The notes below the pieces were generated by a model. That model had not been told where the DNA came from and made no database searches. It saw only the letters and a list, made by a program, of their open reading frames with translations. Below are positions 8,091 to 15,501 of a stretch of 64,000 nt of DNA, in pieces. The translations under genes were made by a program, and so were the position numbers. Each line of letters starts with the position of its first letter. Positions within the stretch are counted from its first letter, which is position 1. The stretch is from CAISCU01 sp943361925 (GTDB lineage Bacteria; Bacteroidota; Bacteroidia; UKL13-3), in the NCBI GenBank assembly GCA_943361925.1, contig CALRIT020000010.1, forward strand, positions 79,054 through 143,053, written 5' to 3'.

Positions 8091-8720
8091 ATGAAAAAGA
8101 TTTCGAAAACAGATTTGGAACAAATGGAAAAACAAGCCAGAACCAATCTGGTAAATAGTCTTTCCGGCATTCAACCTGCTAATCTAATTGGCAGTAAAAG
8201 TTTATCAGGAATTAGTAACGTGGCGATATTTAATTCAGTGATGCATATTGGCGCAAATCCTGCATTGATGGGATTTATAATGAGACCTGTTAGTGTGCAA
8301 AGAGATACCTATCAAAACATAGTTGATATAGGTTATTTCAGTATCAATTCGGTTGATGCGAGTATCTATAAAAAAGCACATCAAACAAGCGCCAGATATG
8401 AAGTTTCGGAATTTGAAGCTTGTGGATTGAATGAATGGTTTTCTGAATCAATTCCTGTTCCTTACGTGAAAGAAAGTAAGTTGAAAATTGGACTGAAACT
8501 AGAAAGTATTATCCCAATTCCATTAAACGAAACACTACTAGTTATTGGTAGTGTACAAGAAATTATTTTGGAAGAAAATGTTCTAAATAAGGACAATTCA
8601 ATTCAACATGAAAAGCTAGAAAATGTAGGAGTAGTAGGTTTGGACACTTATTATTCAATGTTAAAAATAGCACAATTAACTTACGCCAAGCCAGGAAAAG
8701 AACCTGAAGAAATCAACTAA
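8091..8720 (+). CDS. Flavin reductase-like (FMN-binding split barrel) protein
   Basis: About 209 residues, with the split-barrel layout of the flavin-reductase-like family: LSGIQPANLIGSKS, then SNVAIFNSVMHIGANPALMGFIMRP, which matches the FMN-binding strand region, and YFSINSVDAS. Members bind FMN and reduce flavins or are uncharacterised flavoproteins. I prefer the ATG at 8091, just after the SDR stop; a GTG at 8076 would overlap the SDR gene and add five residues (MPSDK). The end overlaps the end of the converging porin gene by 3 bp. It is probably translated with the SDR gene as a pair. Confidence 0.75.
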   Translation: MKKISKTDLEQMEKQARTNLVNSLSGIQPANLIGSKSLSGISNVAIFNSVMHIGANPALMGFIMRPVSVQRDTYQNIVDIGYFSINSVDASIYKKAHQTSARYEVSEFEACGLNEWFSESIPVPYVKESKLKIGLKLESIIPIPLNETLLVIGSVQEIILEENVLNKDNSIQHEKLENVGVVGLDTYYSMLKIAQLTYAKPGKEPEEIN

Positions 8721-9832
8721 AACCAAACAGAAAAATTTCCTATTAACTGTAATGAGTTTTTACTTGGATTTTTTTTGCTATCAAGGAAAACTTCTTGTTT
8801 AGAATCATAGTATTTACAATCGAGTCTTAACATACAATTGTCAAGCACTTTGTAGTTGTATGCCAACGTTACTCCGGCTGTCTGAAATCCTTTTGTATAC
8901 AAGGGAGTCACCATCATGTTTTGAGGATCGTTTAAGTATTCCAATCTTCCTCCTATACCATGATTTTTCTTCAACCAAAAAAGGGTTTGAAAATTCATAT
9001 TCCACCAATTTTCAGCTCCTTTCACACCCATACTATCTTTTGTATTTTGAATGCCATAATAAGCATCAATTGAAGCATTAAAACGTTTATTGGGCGATTG
9101 GTAAATACTATAAAAATCTATAAAATACCTTTGTCTGAAATCGGCTCTGGGATTAAAAGCTTCATTACCCGTATACAAATTTAAATCAAGTAACCAATTG
9201 TTACTAGGTCTGTATTCCATTTGCAAGGCAACAGATTTATCAGGATTATGGGTTTCTGTTTGCTGCCAACCATTGAGCAAAAAGAAATTGCAAGAAAGTT
9301 TAGGATGCATTGGTAAACTCAATTTACCACCTGTAACAAAATAAGGCGAGTATTCTGCTGCCATTGAACGTGAATACAAAAACTGATCTTTACTTACTGG
9401 CGATTCATTGGTAATTGGTGATGTCATTACACCTACATCCAACCAGATTTCTTTATTCTTAAACAGTTTAATTCCCGCGTTTGCTTCCAGCAAATTCTTT
9501 AATGTTTGCGTTTCACTTGCATAATTATTGTTTATATAGGTGCCAAATGCTGGAACAAAAGCAGCTCTAATTCTAGAAGAATTATACCTAAATGCTGTAT
9601 AAACCAAATTGATATTTACTTCATTGTGTCGGTTTGATGAAACCTGATAAGGTGTAACTTCAGCTTTGGGTTGATTAAAATCGTAAAGGTAATAGGCATC
9701 AACAAAACCATGAATACTCAGTTTACCATCAAACTTTACATCATTGGTATCAAGATTGGCAGAATTAAACACCTGAGCCATTCCTTGATTCAAGCACAAT
9801 AAACAGCCAATAAATAGGATTATTCTAAACAT
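8717..9832 (-). CDS. Outer-membrane beta-barrel porin (BBP2/OmpL-like)
   Basis: A 371-residue outer-membrane protein. A signal peptide (MFRIILFIGCLLCLNQGMAQ) is followed by amphipathic beta strands; LSIHGFVDAYYLYDF near the start of the mature part and the terminal NFSVWF, ending in Phe, are typical of the BBP2 porin family. It has no TonB box or plug domain and no partner lipoprotein beside it. It converges on the flavin-reductase gene with a small stop-codon overlap and no terminator between them. The solute is unknown. Confidence 0.8.
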   Translation of the reverse strand: MFRIILFIGCLLCLNQGMAQVFNSANLDTNDVKFDGKLSIHGFVDAYYLYDFNQPKAEVTPYQVSSNRHNEVNINLVYTAFRYNSSRIRAAFVPAFGTYINNNYASETQTLKNLLEANAGIKLFKNKEIWLDVGVMTSPITNESPVSKDQFLYSRSMAAEYSPYFVTGGKLSLPMHPKLSCNFFLLNGWQQTETHNPDKSVALQMEYRPSNNWLLDLNLYTGNEAFNPRADFRQRYFIDFYSIYQSPNKRFNASIDAYYGIQNTKDSMGVKGAENWWNMNFQTLFWLKKNHGIGGRLEYLNDPQNMMVTPLYTKGFQTAGVTLAYNYKVLDNCMLRLDCKYYDSKQEVFLDSKKNPSKNSLQLIGNFSVWF

Positions 9833-9933
9833 AAATCAACATCTAAAAGAAAACAAATCTAATCATGTTGATTTGTAAAAACACGCAAAACAAAGCTGAA
9901 ACAAATATTGTTTATTTGGTAATCATAAAAATT

Positions 9934-10479
9934 ATGGAACAAATAGCCATTTTCGGAGCAGGATGTTTTTGGTGTGTGGAAGCAGTTTTTCAAAGACTAA
10001 ACGGCGTATTAAAAGTTGAAAGCGGATACAGTGGAGGCTTTATTAAAAATCCGCCATACAGGGAAGTTTGTAGCGGAACTACTGGTCATGCAGAAGTATG
10101 TAAAATCACTTTTGATGATAGCGTCATTAGCTTTAAAACTTTACTATCAGTATTCTGGCAAACCCATGATCCAACAACATTAAACAGACAAGGAAATGAT
10201 GTTGGAACACAGTATCGTTCTGCTATTTTCTATCTGAATGAAGATCAAAAAAATGAAGCTGAAAAGCTAAAAATGGAACTCGATAAAACAGGCGTATTTC
10301 ATTTACCAATTGTTACAGAAATTACTGCTTATTTAAATTATTATCCTGCTGAAGATTATCACCAGAATTATTATAACCAAAATTCTGAGCAAGGCTATTG
10401 TCGTTTTGTTGTAGCGCCAAAAGTTGAAAAACTATATAAAGTGTTTGGCGATTCCTTGATTCTGAAAAAAGATATTTAG
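9934..10479 (+). CDS. msrA: Peptide-methionine (S)-S-oxide reductase MsrA
   Basis: Repairs methionine S-sulfoxide in proteins. The signature GAGCFWCVEAVF carries the catalytic cysteine at the N terminus; YSGG, THDPTTLNRQGNDVGTQYRS and YHQNYYNQN follow as in the family, and 181 residues is normal for a single-domain MsrA with no MsrB fusion. The frame is open back to 9865, but the upstream residues (MLICKNTQN...) do not resemble MsrA; the ATG at 9934 (MEQIAIFGAG) is the family start. It is transcribed divergently from the porin gene. Confidence 0.95.
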   Translation: MEQIAIFGAGCFWCVEAVFQRLNGVLKVESGYSGGFIKNPPYREVCSGTTGHAEVCKITFDDSVISFKTLLSVFWQTHDPTTLNRQGNDVGTQYRSAIFYLNEDQKNEAEKLKMELDKTGVFHLPIVTEITAYLNYYPAEDYHQNYYNQNSEQGYCRFVVAPKVEKLYKVFGDSLILKKDI

Positions 10480-10565
10480 CTATTGAATCCAATTGAGCTC
10501 AAACACATTGAATAAATTTGAGTTCAATTGGCTTAAGTGTTCAAACGAAATGTTTAATTTGCAGC

Positions 10566-11030
10566 ATGGATAAAGACAAAGGACTTTTATTAAAGCAAGA
10601 CCTCATACATGCAGCAAGTTTGGCTTTGGAAGAAAGAATTAAAGCGGCTGAAAAAGCCATGAAATCGGCACAAGAATCTGCAAATAGTGAAGAAAAAAGC
10701 AGTGCAGGTGACAAATATGAAACCGGTAGAGCCATGGGTCAATTGGAAAGAGACATGAACGCCAAACAATTGTTGATGGCTCAAAATGAATTAAATGCCT
10801 TACAATCCATAAAATTAGATGCGAAAACCACAGGTAAATCAGGCGCATTAATTAAAACCTCACAAAACTATTATTTCATTTCTATTGGACTAGGCACATT
10901 TGAAGCAAACAAAATCAAAGTTCATTTGGTATCACCCCTCTCTCCTATTGGTAAAGCCATGGAAGGATTGGGCATTGGAGACGATTTTGTTTTCAATGGA
11001 CAAAGTCAGTTAATTGAATTTGTAGTATAG
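10566..11030 (+). CDS. Small GreA/GreB-like protein
   Basis: A 154-residue protein with an N-terminal helical, probably coiled-coil region (alanine, lysine and glutamate rich, including SSAGDKYETGRAM) and a C-terminal FKBP-like part with VSPLSPIGKAMEGLGIGDD, which matches the conserved C-terminal motif of GreA/GreB transcript-cleavage factors. The N-terminal tip lacks an obvious acidic pair at the position I would expect in GreA, so RNA polymerase secondary-channel function is possible but not shown. From memory, relatives are often mislabelled as 3-oxoacyl-ACP synthase. The ATG at 10566 is preferred to an upstream TTG at 10518. Confidence 0.65.
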   Translation: MDKDKGLLLKQDLIHAASLALEERIKAAEKAMKSAQESANSEEKSSAGDKYETGRAMGQLERDMNAKQLLMAQNELNALQSIKLDAKTTGKSGALIKTSQNYYFISIGLGTFEANKIKVHLVSPLSPIGKAMEGLGIGDDFVFNGQSQLIEFVV

Positions 11031-11076
11031 TTTCGATTGAAAAAGAAAAAGGATTAATATTGCGCAAAACATTATT

Positions 11077-11553
11077 ATGATACAAAGACTTCAAACCGTA
11101 TACCTGGCGCTCATTATTGTGATTCTGGTTTTGTTATGCAGCATCGAAATTATGCATTACAGAACTGTAGTTCCGGCATTGGAATACAAACTCAACTTGT
11201 TTTATTTTAACAAGTTTGAAAATGGTGCTTTAACAGAAACTCATATGCAATTCGGACTGATTACAATCAGCTCAATTATTATGGGATTAACTGCTTTCAT
11301 TATTGGTTCTTATAAGGACAGAAAAAAACAAATTAAATTTGGATGGATAAACATGGTTGCTATCATACTTTTAATTGTAGCATTTTTGGTAAAAGCCGTT
11401 TTATTTATTCCAGGATTCGATTCAAGTAATTTAATGGTATTATCGATTTTTGGATTATCGATTTTCTTCTTTATTATTTATTTAAATCTGAGAGCCATCA
11501 TGCTTATTAAAAAGGATGAAGAATTGGTGAGAAGTGCAGATAGAATCAGGTAA
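11077..11553 (+). CDS. DUF4293 family membrane protein
   Basis: A 158-residue inner-membrane protein with four hydrophobic helices (about residues 7-25, 54-72, 86-108 and 118-138) and charged ends. The start MIQRLQTVYLALIIVILVL is diagnostic of DUF4293, a family found in Bacteroidota. Its function is unknown. It stands alone between the GreA-like gene and the terminator hairpin that precedes the rhuM cassette. Confidence 0.8.
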   Translation: MIQRLQTVYLALIIVILVLLCSIEIMHYRTVVPALEYKLNLFYFNKFENGALTETHMQFGLITISSIIMGLTAFIIGSYKDRKKQIKFGWINMVAIILLIVAFLVKAVLFIPGFDSSNLMVLSIFGLSIFFFIIYLNLRAIMLIKKDEELVRSADRIR

Positions 11554-11597
11554 TAAGAGGATTTAAATATTTGATTGTTTGAAACAATAACAATCAT

Positions 11598-11653
11598 AAA
11601 AAGAGAATTTTTGCTTTTGTTAATTCAAGAAAAAAGCAGAAATTCTCTTTTTT
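11598..11653 (+). terminator. Terminator-like hairpin after the DUF4293 gene
   Basis: aaaaagagaatttttgcttt pairs with aaaagcagaaattctctttt (one mismatch) across an 11-12-nt loop, and the right arm ends in a run of T. Its right arm is also the first part of a direct repeat found again beyond rhuM. Confidence 0.7.
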
Positions 11654-11666
11654 GTTTAGCAGCAAT
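11631..11666 (+). repeat. Direct repeat, copy 1 (upstream of rhuM)
   Basis: The first 20 bp (aaaaagcagaaattctcttt) are identical to 12761-12780. The next 15-16 bp (tttgtttagcagcaat here, ttatttagcaacaat downstream) match apart from two substitutions and one indel. The two copies bracket rhuM, as target-site or attachment-site duplications would. Confidence 0.75.
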
Positions 11667-11723
11667 GGAATATGTAGTTGTTGCTAATTCATTTTTTACT
11701 TTTTAAGTAAGGATTAATTAATT

Positions 11724-12725
11724 ATGAACAATAGCGAAATTATCATCTATCAAAATTCAGATGGAAATATCAAAATAGATGTCCGATTGGAGGATGAAAC
11801 AGTTTGGCTTACACAAGACCAAATGGCGAGTTTGTTTGGAAAAGGTAGAAGCACTATTGCCGAGCATATAGCAAATGTTTTTGAAGAAGGCGAGCTTGAT
11901 CAAATTCGAACTTGTCGGAATTTCCGACAAGTTCGAACAGAAGGCAATAGAGAAGTAATTAGAGAAATTGTCCATTATAATTTAGACGTAATTATATCTG
12001 TAGGTTACCGGGTAAAATCACAACAAGGAACTCAGTTTCGGATATGGGCGACTCAACGCTTAAAAGAATTCATTATAAAAGGATTTACGCTAAATGATGA
12101 TCGATTCAAGACTGGCAACTCAATGAACTACTTCAACGAATTGCAAGAACGAATCCGAGATATAAGATTATCAGAACGTTTCTTTTATCAAAAAATCAAA
12201 GATATTTATACCACTAGTATTGATTATGACCCCAAAGACGAAAAAACGTTTGAGTTTTTTAAGGTAGTTCAAAACAAGTTATTGTGGGCCATCAGCGAAC
12301 AAACAGCAGCAGAATTAGTATTTCGTAGAGTTGATGCAAATTTACCCTTATTAGGTATGCAAGCGTTTGACAAGAAAAATACGGCTTCCATTAAGAAGGT
12401 TGATGTAAGCATTGCTAAAAATTACTTAAACGAAGATGAAATAAAACTACTTGGATTACTAGTAGAACAATATTTAGCGTTTGCAGAAACAATGGCTCAG
12501 CAAAGAATTCCAATGTATATGGCAGATTGGATTCAACGCTTAGATAGTATTCTGCAACTGAATGGAAGAGAATTACTAACACATGCCGGCAAGATCAGTC
12601 ATGAAAAGGCATTAAAGAAATCTGAAGAAGAATTTGAAAAGTATAAGATAACTCAAAGAGCAATAGAAAAAGAGCAAAGTTTAAAAGAGATTGAGGAGGA
12701 TATTAAAAGAATTAAAAAAGCCTAA
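11724..12725 (+). CDS. RhuM family protein
   Basis: A 333-residue protein of the RhuM family, named for a Salmonella pathogenicity-island gene and common on mobile or defence-type islands; its biochemical role is not established. Seen: WLTQDQMASLFGKGRSTIAEHI, a helix-turn-helix-like segment at about residues 29-50; CRNFRQVRTEGNREV; the conserved HYNLDVIISVGYRV and FRIWATQRLKEFIIKGF; and a charged coiled-coil C terminus. The DNA for the CRNFRQV segment is itself a 33-bp palindrome. The gene is bracketed by direct repeats and looks like a small cassette. No toxin, restriction or recombinase gene adjoins it. Confidence 0.85.
   Translation: MNNSEIIIYQNSDGNIKIDVRLEDETVWLTQDQMASLFGKGRSTIAEHIANVFEEGELDQIRTCRNFRQVRTEGNREVIREIVHYNLDVIISVGYRVKSQQGTQFRIWATQRLKEFIIKGFTLNDDRFKTGNSMNYFNELQERIRDIRLSERFFYQKIKDIYTTSIDYDPKDEKTFEFFKVVQNKLLWAISEQTAAELVFRRVDANLPLLGMQAFDKKNTASIKKVDVSIAKNYLNEDEIKLLGLLVEQYLAFAETMAQQRIPMYMADWIQRLDSILQLNGRELLTHAGKISHEKALKKSEEEFEKYKITQRAIEKEQSLKEIEEDIKRIKKA
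11905..11937. repeat. 33-bp palindrome within rhuM
   Basis: Two perfect 16-nt arms (ttcgaacttgtcggaa and its complement) separated by a single t. The spacer is too short for an unstrained RNA hairpin, so a DNA-level site such as a dimeric protein operator or recombination site is plausible. It encodes the RTCRNFRQVRT segment, part of which is conserved at protein level, so it may be partly a coding constraint. Confidence 0.75.
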
Positions 12726-12760
12726 TAAATAAAACTCTTAGATATAAATTTGATCAGGAT

Positions 12761-12795
12761 AAAAAGCAGAAATTCTCTTTTTATTTAGCAACAAT
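12761..12795 (+). repeat. Direct repeat, copy 2 (downstream of rhuM)
   Basis: Second copy of the repeat at 11631-11666, starting 36 bp after the rhuM stop and exactly 1,130 bp from copy 1. Unlike copy 1 it has no upstream complementary arm and so cannot form the terminator stem. Confidence 0.75.
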
Positions 12796-12877
12796 TTCTC
12801 AGAATTTTGTCTTGCGAAATTATTCCAAAAGCTAACCATTATGAACAAATTGTAAGGTTCAATTTCGTTTAGTAGAA

Positions 12878-13429
12878 TCAATAAATTTTATACGAGTCAA
12901 TAGTGATAGTTGAATCTAACGCATATTGCCATTTGATACCAAAAGGGTTTGTATTTCTTGTTAAAAATGTAGTATCGCAAATTGAATTCTGATAAAAACG
13001 TAAAACAATTTGTCTGTTTCTTGGATAAAAAAGAAAAACATCAAAATAGAAACTAACTAGTTTTTGATGATTACAAGTATCTGTGATTCTAACAGAAGAG
13101 ATATCAAAATCATTGTATAAAGACAACAATCTAGAATCTTCAGTATAAAAATCCTCCTTATTTAAAGAATCAAAGGAAACAAATTGAATCTTACCTTTGA
13201 TATAATCAAATCCAAAATCTGTAGACTTTGATTTAATTGATAAGAAGTAATCGGAGGCTTGTTGAAATGCTTCTTGGTTAGTTTTGACAGTTTGGCTTAT
13301 TTCAGAAATAATTTTATCGTTTTGACGTATTCCAATAAAACCTCTAATTTCAAAATAAAGTGTAGTTAAAACTAAAAACAAAACAGCAATTGAAATTAAA
13401 ATTAATAAACGTTTCCAGTGAAATTGCAT
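12878..13429 (-). CDS. Hypothetical membrane-anchored protein
   Basis: I do not recognise this family. The 183-residue product has one N-terminal hydrophobic helix after a short basic start (about residues 7-27, LLILISIAVLFLVLTTLYF), then a mostly beta-rich, soluble domain that would lie in the periplasm. Two cysteines (in TCNHQ and NSICDTT) could pair. It lies on the minus strand, downstream of the leucine-rich-repeat gene with 72 bp between them, so the two may be co-transcribed. Its base composition is similar to that of its neighbours. Confidence 0.6.
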   Translation of the reverse strand: MQFHWKRLLILISIAVLFLVLTTLYFEIRGFIGIRQNDKIISEISQTVKTNQEAFQQASDYFLSIKSKSTDFGFDYIKGKIQFVSFDSLNKEDFYTEDSRLLSLYNDFDISSVRITDTCNHQKLVSFYFDVFLFYPRNRQIVLRFYQNSICDTTFLTRNTNPFGIKWQYALDSTITIDSYKIY

Positions 13430-13501
13430 GTTTACTATTTTAAAAATGTTTGATATTAAAGCCCACGTAAATTTTAAGTATTTTTATCATCAAACTAGAA
13501 T

Positions 13502-14215
13502 TCAATCATTCCTCTTATAAACCAAATTATACTCAAACTGAATTTCACATTGAGGCAATAATTCTGCGATACGTTTTTTTTCAATTTCAGAAAACTCATT
13601 TTCACCTAATATTAATTTTCTTAGTTGCTTCAATTTTCCAATTTCAGGAGGAAGTGTTTTCAATTTATTACGAAATAAATCCAATTCTTTTAAACCTTTT
13701 AAATCTCCTATTTCCGGCGGAACTTCTCTTAACCTTCCACCCCAGGCAATAACAAGTTTCTTTAATTTTTTAAGTTTACCAATACTCTTTGGAATGTATC
13801 TAATTTTCGATTTAGATATAACCAAAGTATTTAAATCTGTTAACTTACCAATATCATCGGGTAATGAATCAATCCTAACTTGATCTACCAAATAAACTTC
13901 CTTCAAATGAATCATTTTAAAAAAATTCTTTGGCAATTGACTATAATACATCATAGTATTTGCAAAATAAATTTGAGATTCAAGTTTTGAGGTATCTATT
14001 TTCCCCCAAAAGTCTTCAAAATAATATTTATTATGTGCTTCGCGGGCTATCATAGAATCCCTTTTAGCAATAAAAGCTAATGAATCTTTATTCCAACTAA
14101 CATTGCTTAAAAACCCAAAATAAAGATCTTTTCTATTTGAATCAGGTTGATGCGTGTAAAGACTAAATAATAGCATAATCAGCACAAACATTACCAGAAT
14201 AGATTTAAAACTCAT
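13502..14215 (-). CDS. Leucine-rich-repeat protein, membrane anchored
   Basis: A 237-residue protein with an N-terminal hydrophobic segment (ILVMFVLIMLLFSLY) that acts as a signal anchor or signal peptide, an unassigned region to about residue 90, then about five leucine-rich repeats of the 23-residue bacterial type (for example LPPEIGKLKQLRKLILGEN) to residue 220. Such repeats form curved protein-binding surfaces; no enzyme domain is attached. There is no lipobox and no type 9 sorting domain. It is followed by the unknown gene at 12878-13429. Confidence 0.75.
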   Translation of the reverse strand: MSFKSILVMFVLIMLLFSLYTHQPDSNRKDLYFGFLSNVSWNKDSLAFIAKRDSMIAREAHNKYYFEDFWGKIDTSKLESQIYFANTMMYYSQLPKNFFKMIHLKEVYLVDQVRIDSLPDDIGKLTDLNTLVISKSKIRYIPKSIGKLKKLKKLVIAWGGRLREVPPEIGDLKGLKELDLFRNKLKTLPPEIGKLKQLRKLILGENEFSEIEKKRIAELLPQCEIQFEYNLVYKRND

Positions 14216-14275
14216 CAGCGATTTTCTTTAAGTCTGAATATAATATTTTCAATCCTATTTTATAGATTTTCTAAA

Positions 14276-14313
14276 AAATAAAGGACCCTTCTAAATTGAA
14301 TGGTCCTTTATTT
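14276..14313 (-). terminator. Terminator of the metal-efflux operon
   Basis: A 12-bp perfect stem (aaataaaggacc / ggtcctttattt) with a 14-nt loop; on the minus strand it runs into a T-rich tract. It lies 27 bp after the adaptor gene's stop. Confidence 0.88.
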
Positions 14314-14339
14314 GGGGAATTCTATTAAATCAAATTCCA

Positions 14340-15491
14340 CTACTCATCAACCGTATTCTTCAATTTCATGAGTAAACTATAAGCACCTTTGGTTACAAAT
14401 TTACTTTTCATCAGTTCAGGTTTATCGAGTATCAATTCTACACTTCCCTTTTCTGCCATGCCAGTTTTTACTTCCAACAATTCAAATACATTTTTCTCTC
14501 TTTCAATAAATACAAATGATTTGTTATCATATTGAACAATCGCTTCTTCAGGTAATGTTTTTACTGTTTTATGTTCTGTTTCCATCATGGCATTCATGAA
14601 GGTTCCCGGACTTAGTGTTTTGTCGTATTTTTCAAAATGACAATGTATTGTTGCAAAACGTTCGGCACTTAAATCCTTGCCAATTAATATCACTTCACAT
14701 GGATACATTTTTGAAGGATTGTTATTGGTAAATGCAAGTACTTTTTGTCTGATAAACACATTGGGTAAATCGGCTTCAAATACAGTTAAACTTAAATGTA
14801 TATCTGATGGATTTACTAACTCAAAAATCACTTCAGTTGGTGAAACATATTTACCAATATTCACATCAACCTTCGAAACAAAACCATCAATTGGCGAGCG
14901 TAATTCAACACTTTTACTCATGGTGTTTTCATTTAACTTCACAGGATTAATTCCTATTAATTTCAGCTTTTCTTCCAATGAACGAATGGCAATTTTCTGT
15001 GATAAATAATCAGATTCAGCTTGTTGAAATACCTTATCACTAGTGGCTTTGCTTGTATTCAAATCCTTTTGACGTTTGTATTCATTTTCCAGATAAACAA
15101 AACGTGCTTTGGCTGTGAGGTAATCCTGTTGTAACTGAATGTATTGCTGGTCTTCCATTACTGCAATCACTTCGCCTTTGCTGATATGCATTCCGGGTAA
15201 CAATTGCGTTGATTTTAAATAACCACCCAATGGCATAGAAACTGAAACCATGTTTTGTGGAGGCACATCAATTAATCCATTTACCCTAAAACTACCACTG
15301 ATATTTTTCTCTTCCAATCCAGCAGTTTGTATACCTGCATTCTTTGATTGTTCAGCATTTAATTCTATGAGTGTATTTTCTGTTTGTGTTTCAGCTTCTG
15401 CTTCTTTGGCAGCTTCTTTATTGCCACATGATACTATACCTATTGAAAGTAGTATACATAAAGCTATTTTATATTTGCTATCGAATTTCAT
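14340..15491 (-). CDS. RND efflux periplasmic adaptor lipoprotein (CusB/CzcB-like)
   Basis: The membrane-fusion subunit that links the RND pump to the outer-membrane channel. The start is the Met at 15491 (MKFDSKYKIALCILL), giving a lipoprotein signal with lipobox IGIVSC; the longer frame to 15539 would overlap the pump gene and bury the signal. Domain order: barrel-sandwich segment with PLGGYLKSTQLLPGMHISKG, an alpha-helical hairpin (LTAKARFVYLENEYKRQKD...), return lipoyl strand LRSPIDGFVSKVDVNIGKYV, then beta-barrel and membrane-proximal domains. The CusB-type sequence and linkage to a CusA/CzcA pump imply export of heavy-metal cations. It starts 10 bp after the pump/channel gene. Confidence 0.9.
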   Translation of the reverse strand: MKFDSKYKIALCILLSIGIVSCGNKEAAKEAEAETQTENTLIELNAEQSKNAGIQTAGLEEKNISGSFRVNGLIDVPPQNMVSVSMPLGGYLKSTQLLPGMHISKGEVIAVMEDQQYIQLQQDYLTAKARFVYLENEYKRQKDLNTSKATSDKVFQQAESDYLSQKIAIRSLEEKLKLIGINPVKLNENTMSKSVELRSPIDGFVSKVDVNIGKYVSPTEVIFELVNPSDIHLSLTVFEADLPNVFIRQKVLAFTNNNPSKMYPCEVILIGKDLSAERFATIHCHFEKYDKTLSPGTFMNAMMETEHKTVKTLPEEAIVQYDNKSFVFIEREKNVFELLEVKTGMAEKGSVELILDKPELMKSKFVTKGAYSLLMKLKNTVDE

Positions 15492-15501
15492 GATTTGATT
15501 T

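Noticed and set aside
9865..9933. N-terminal extension of MsrA
   Set aside because: The extra 23 residues do not match the family, and GAGCFWC lies at its usual distance from the Met at 9934.
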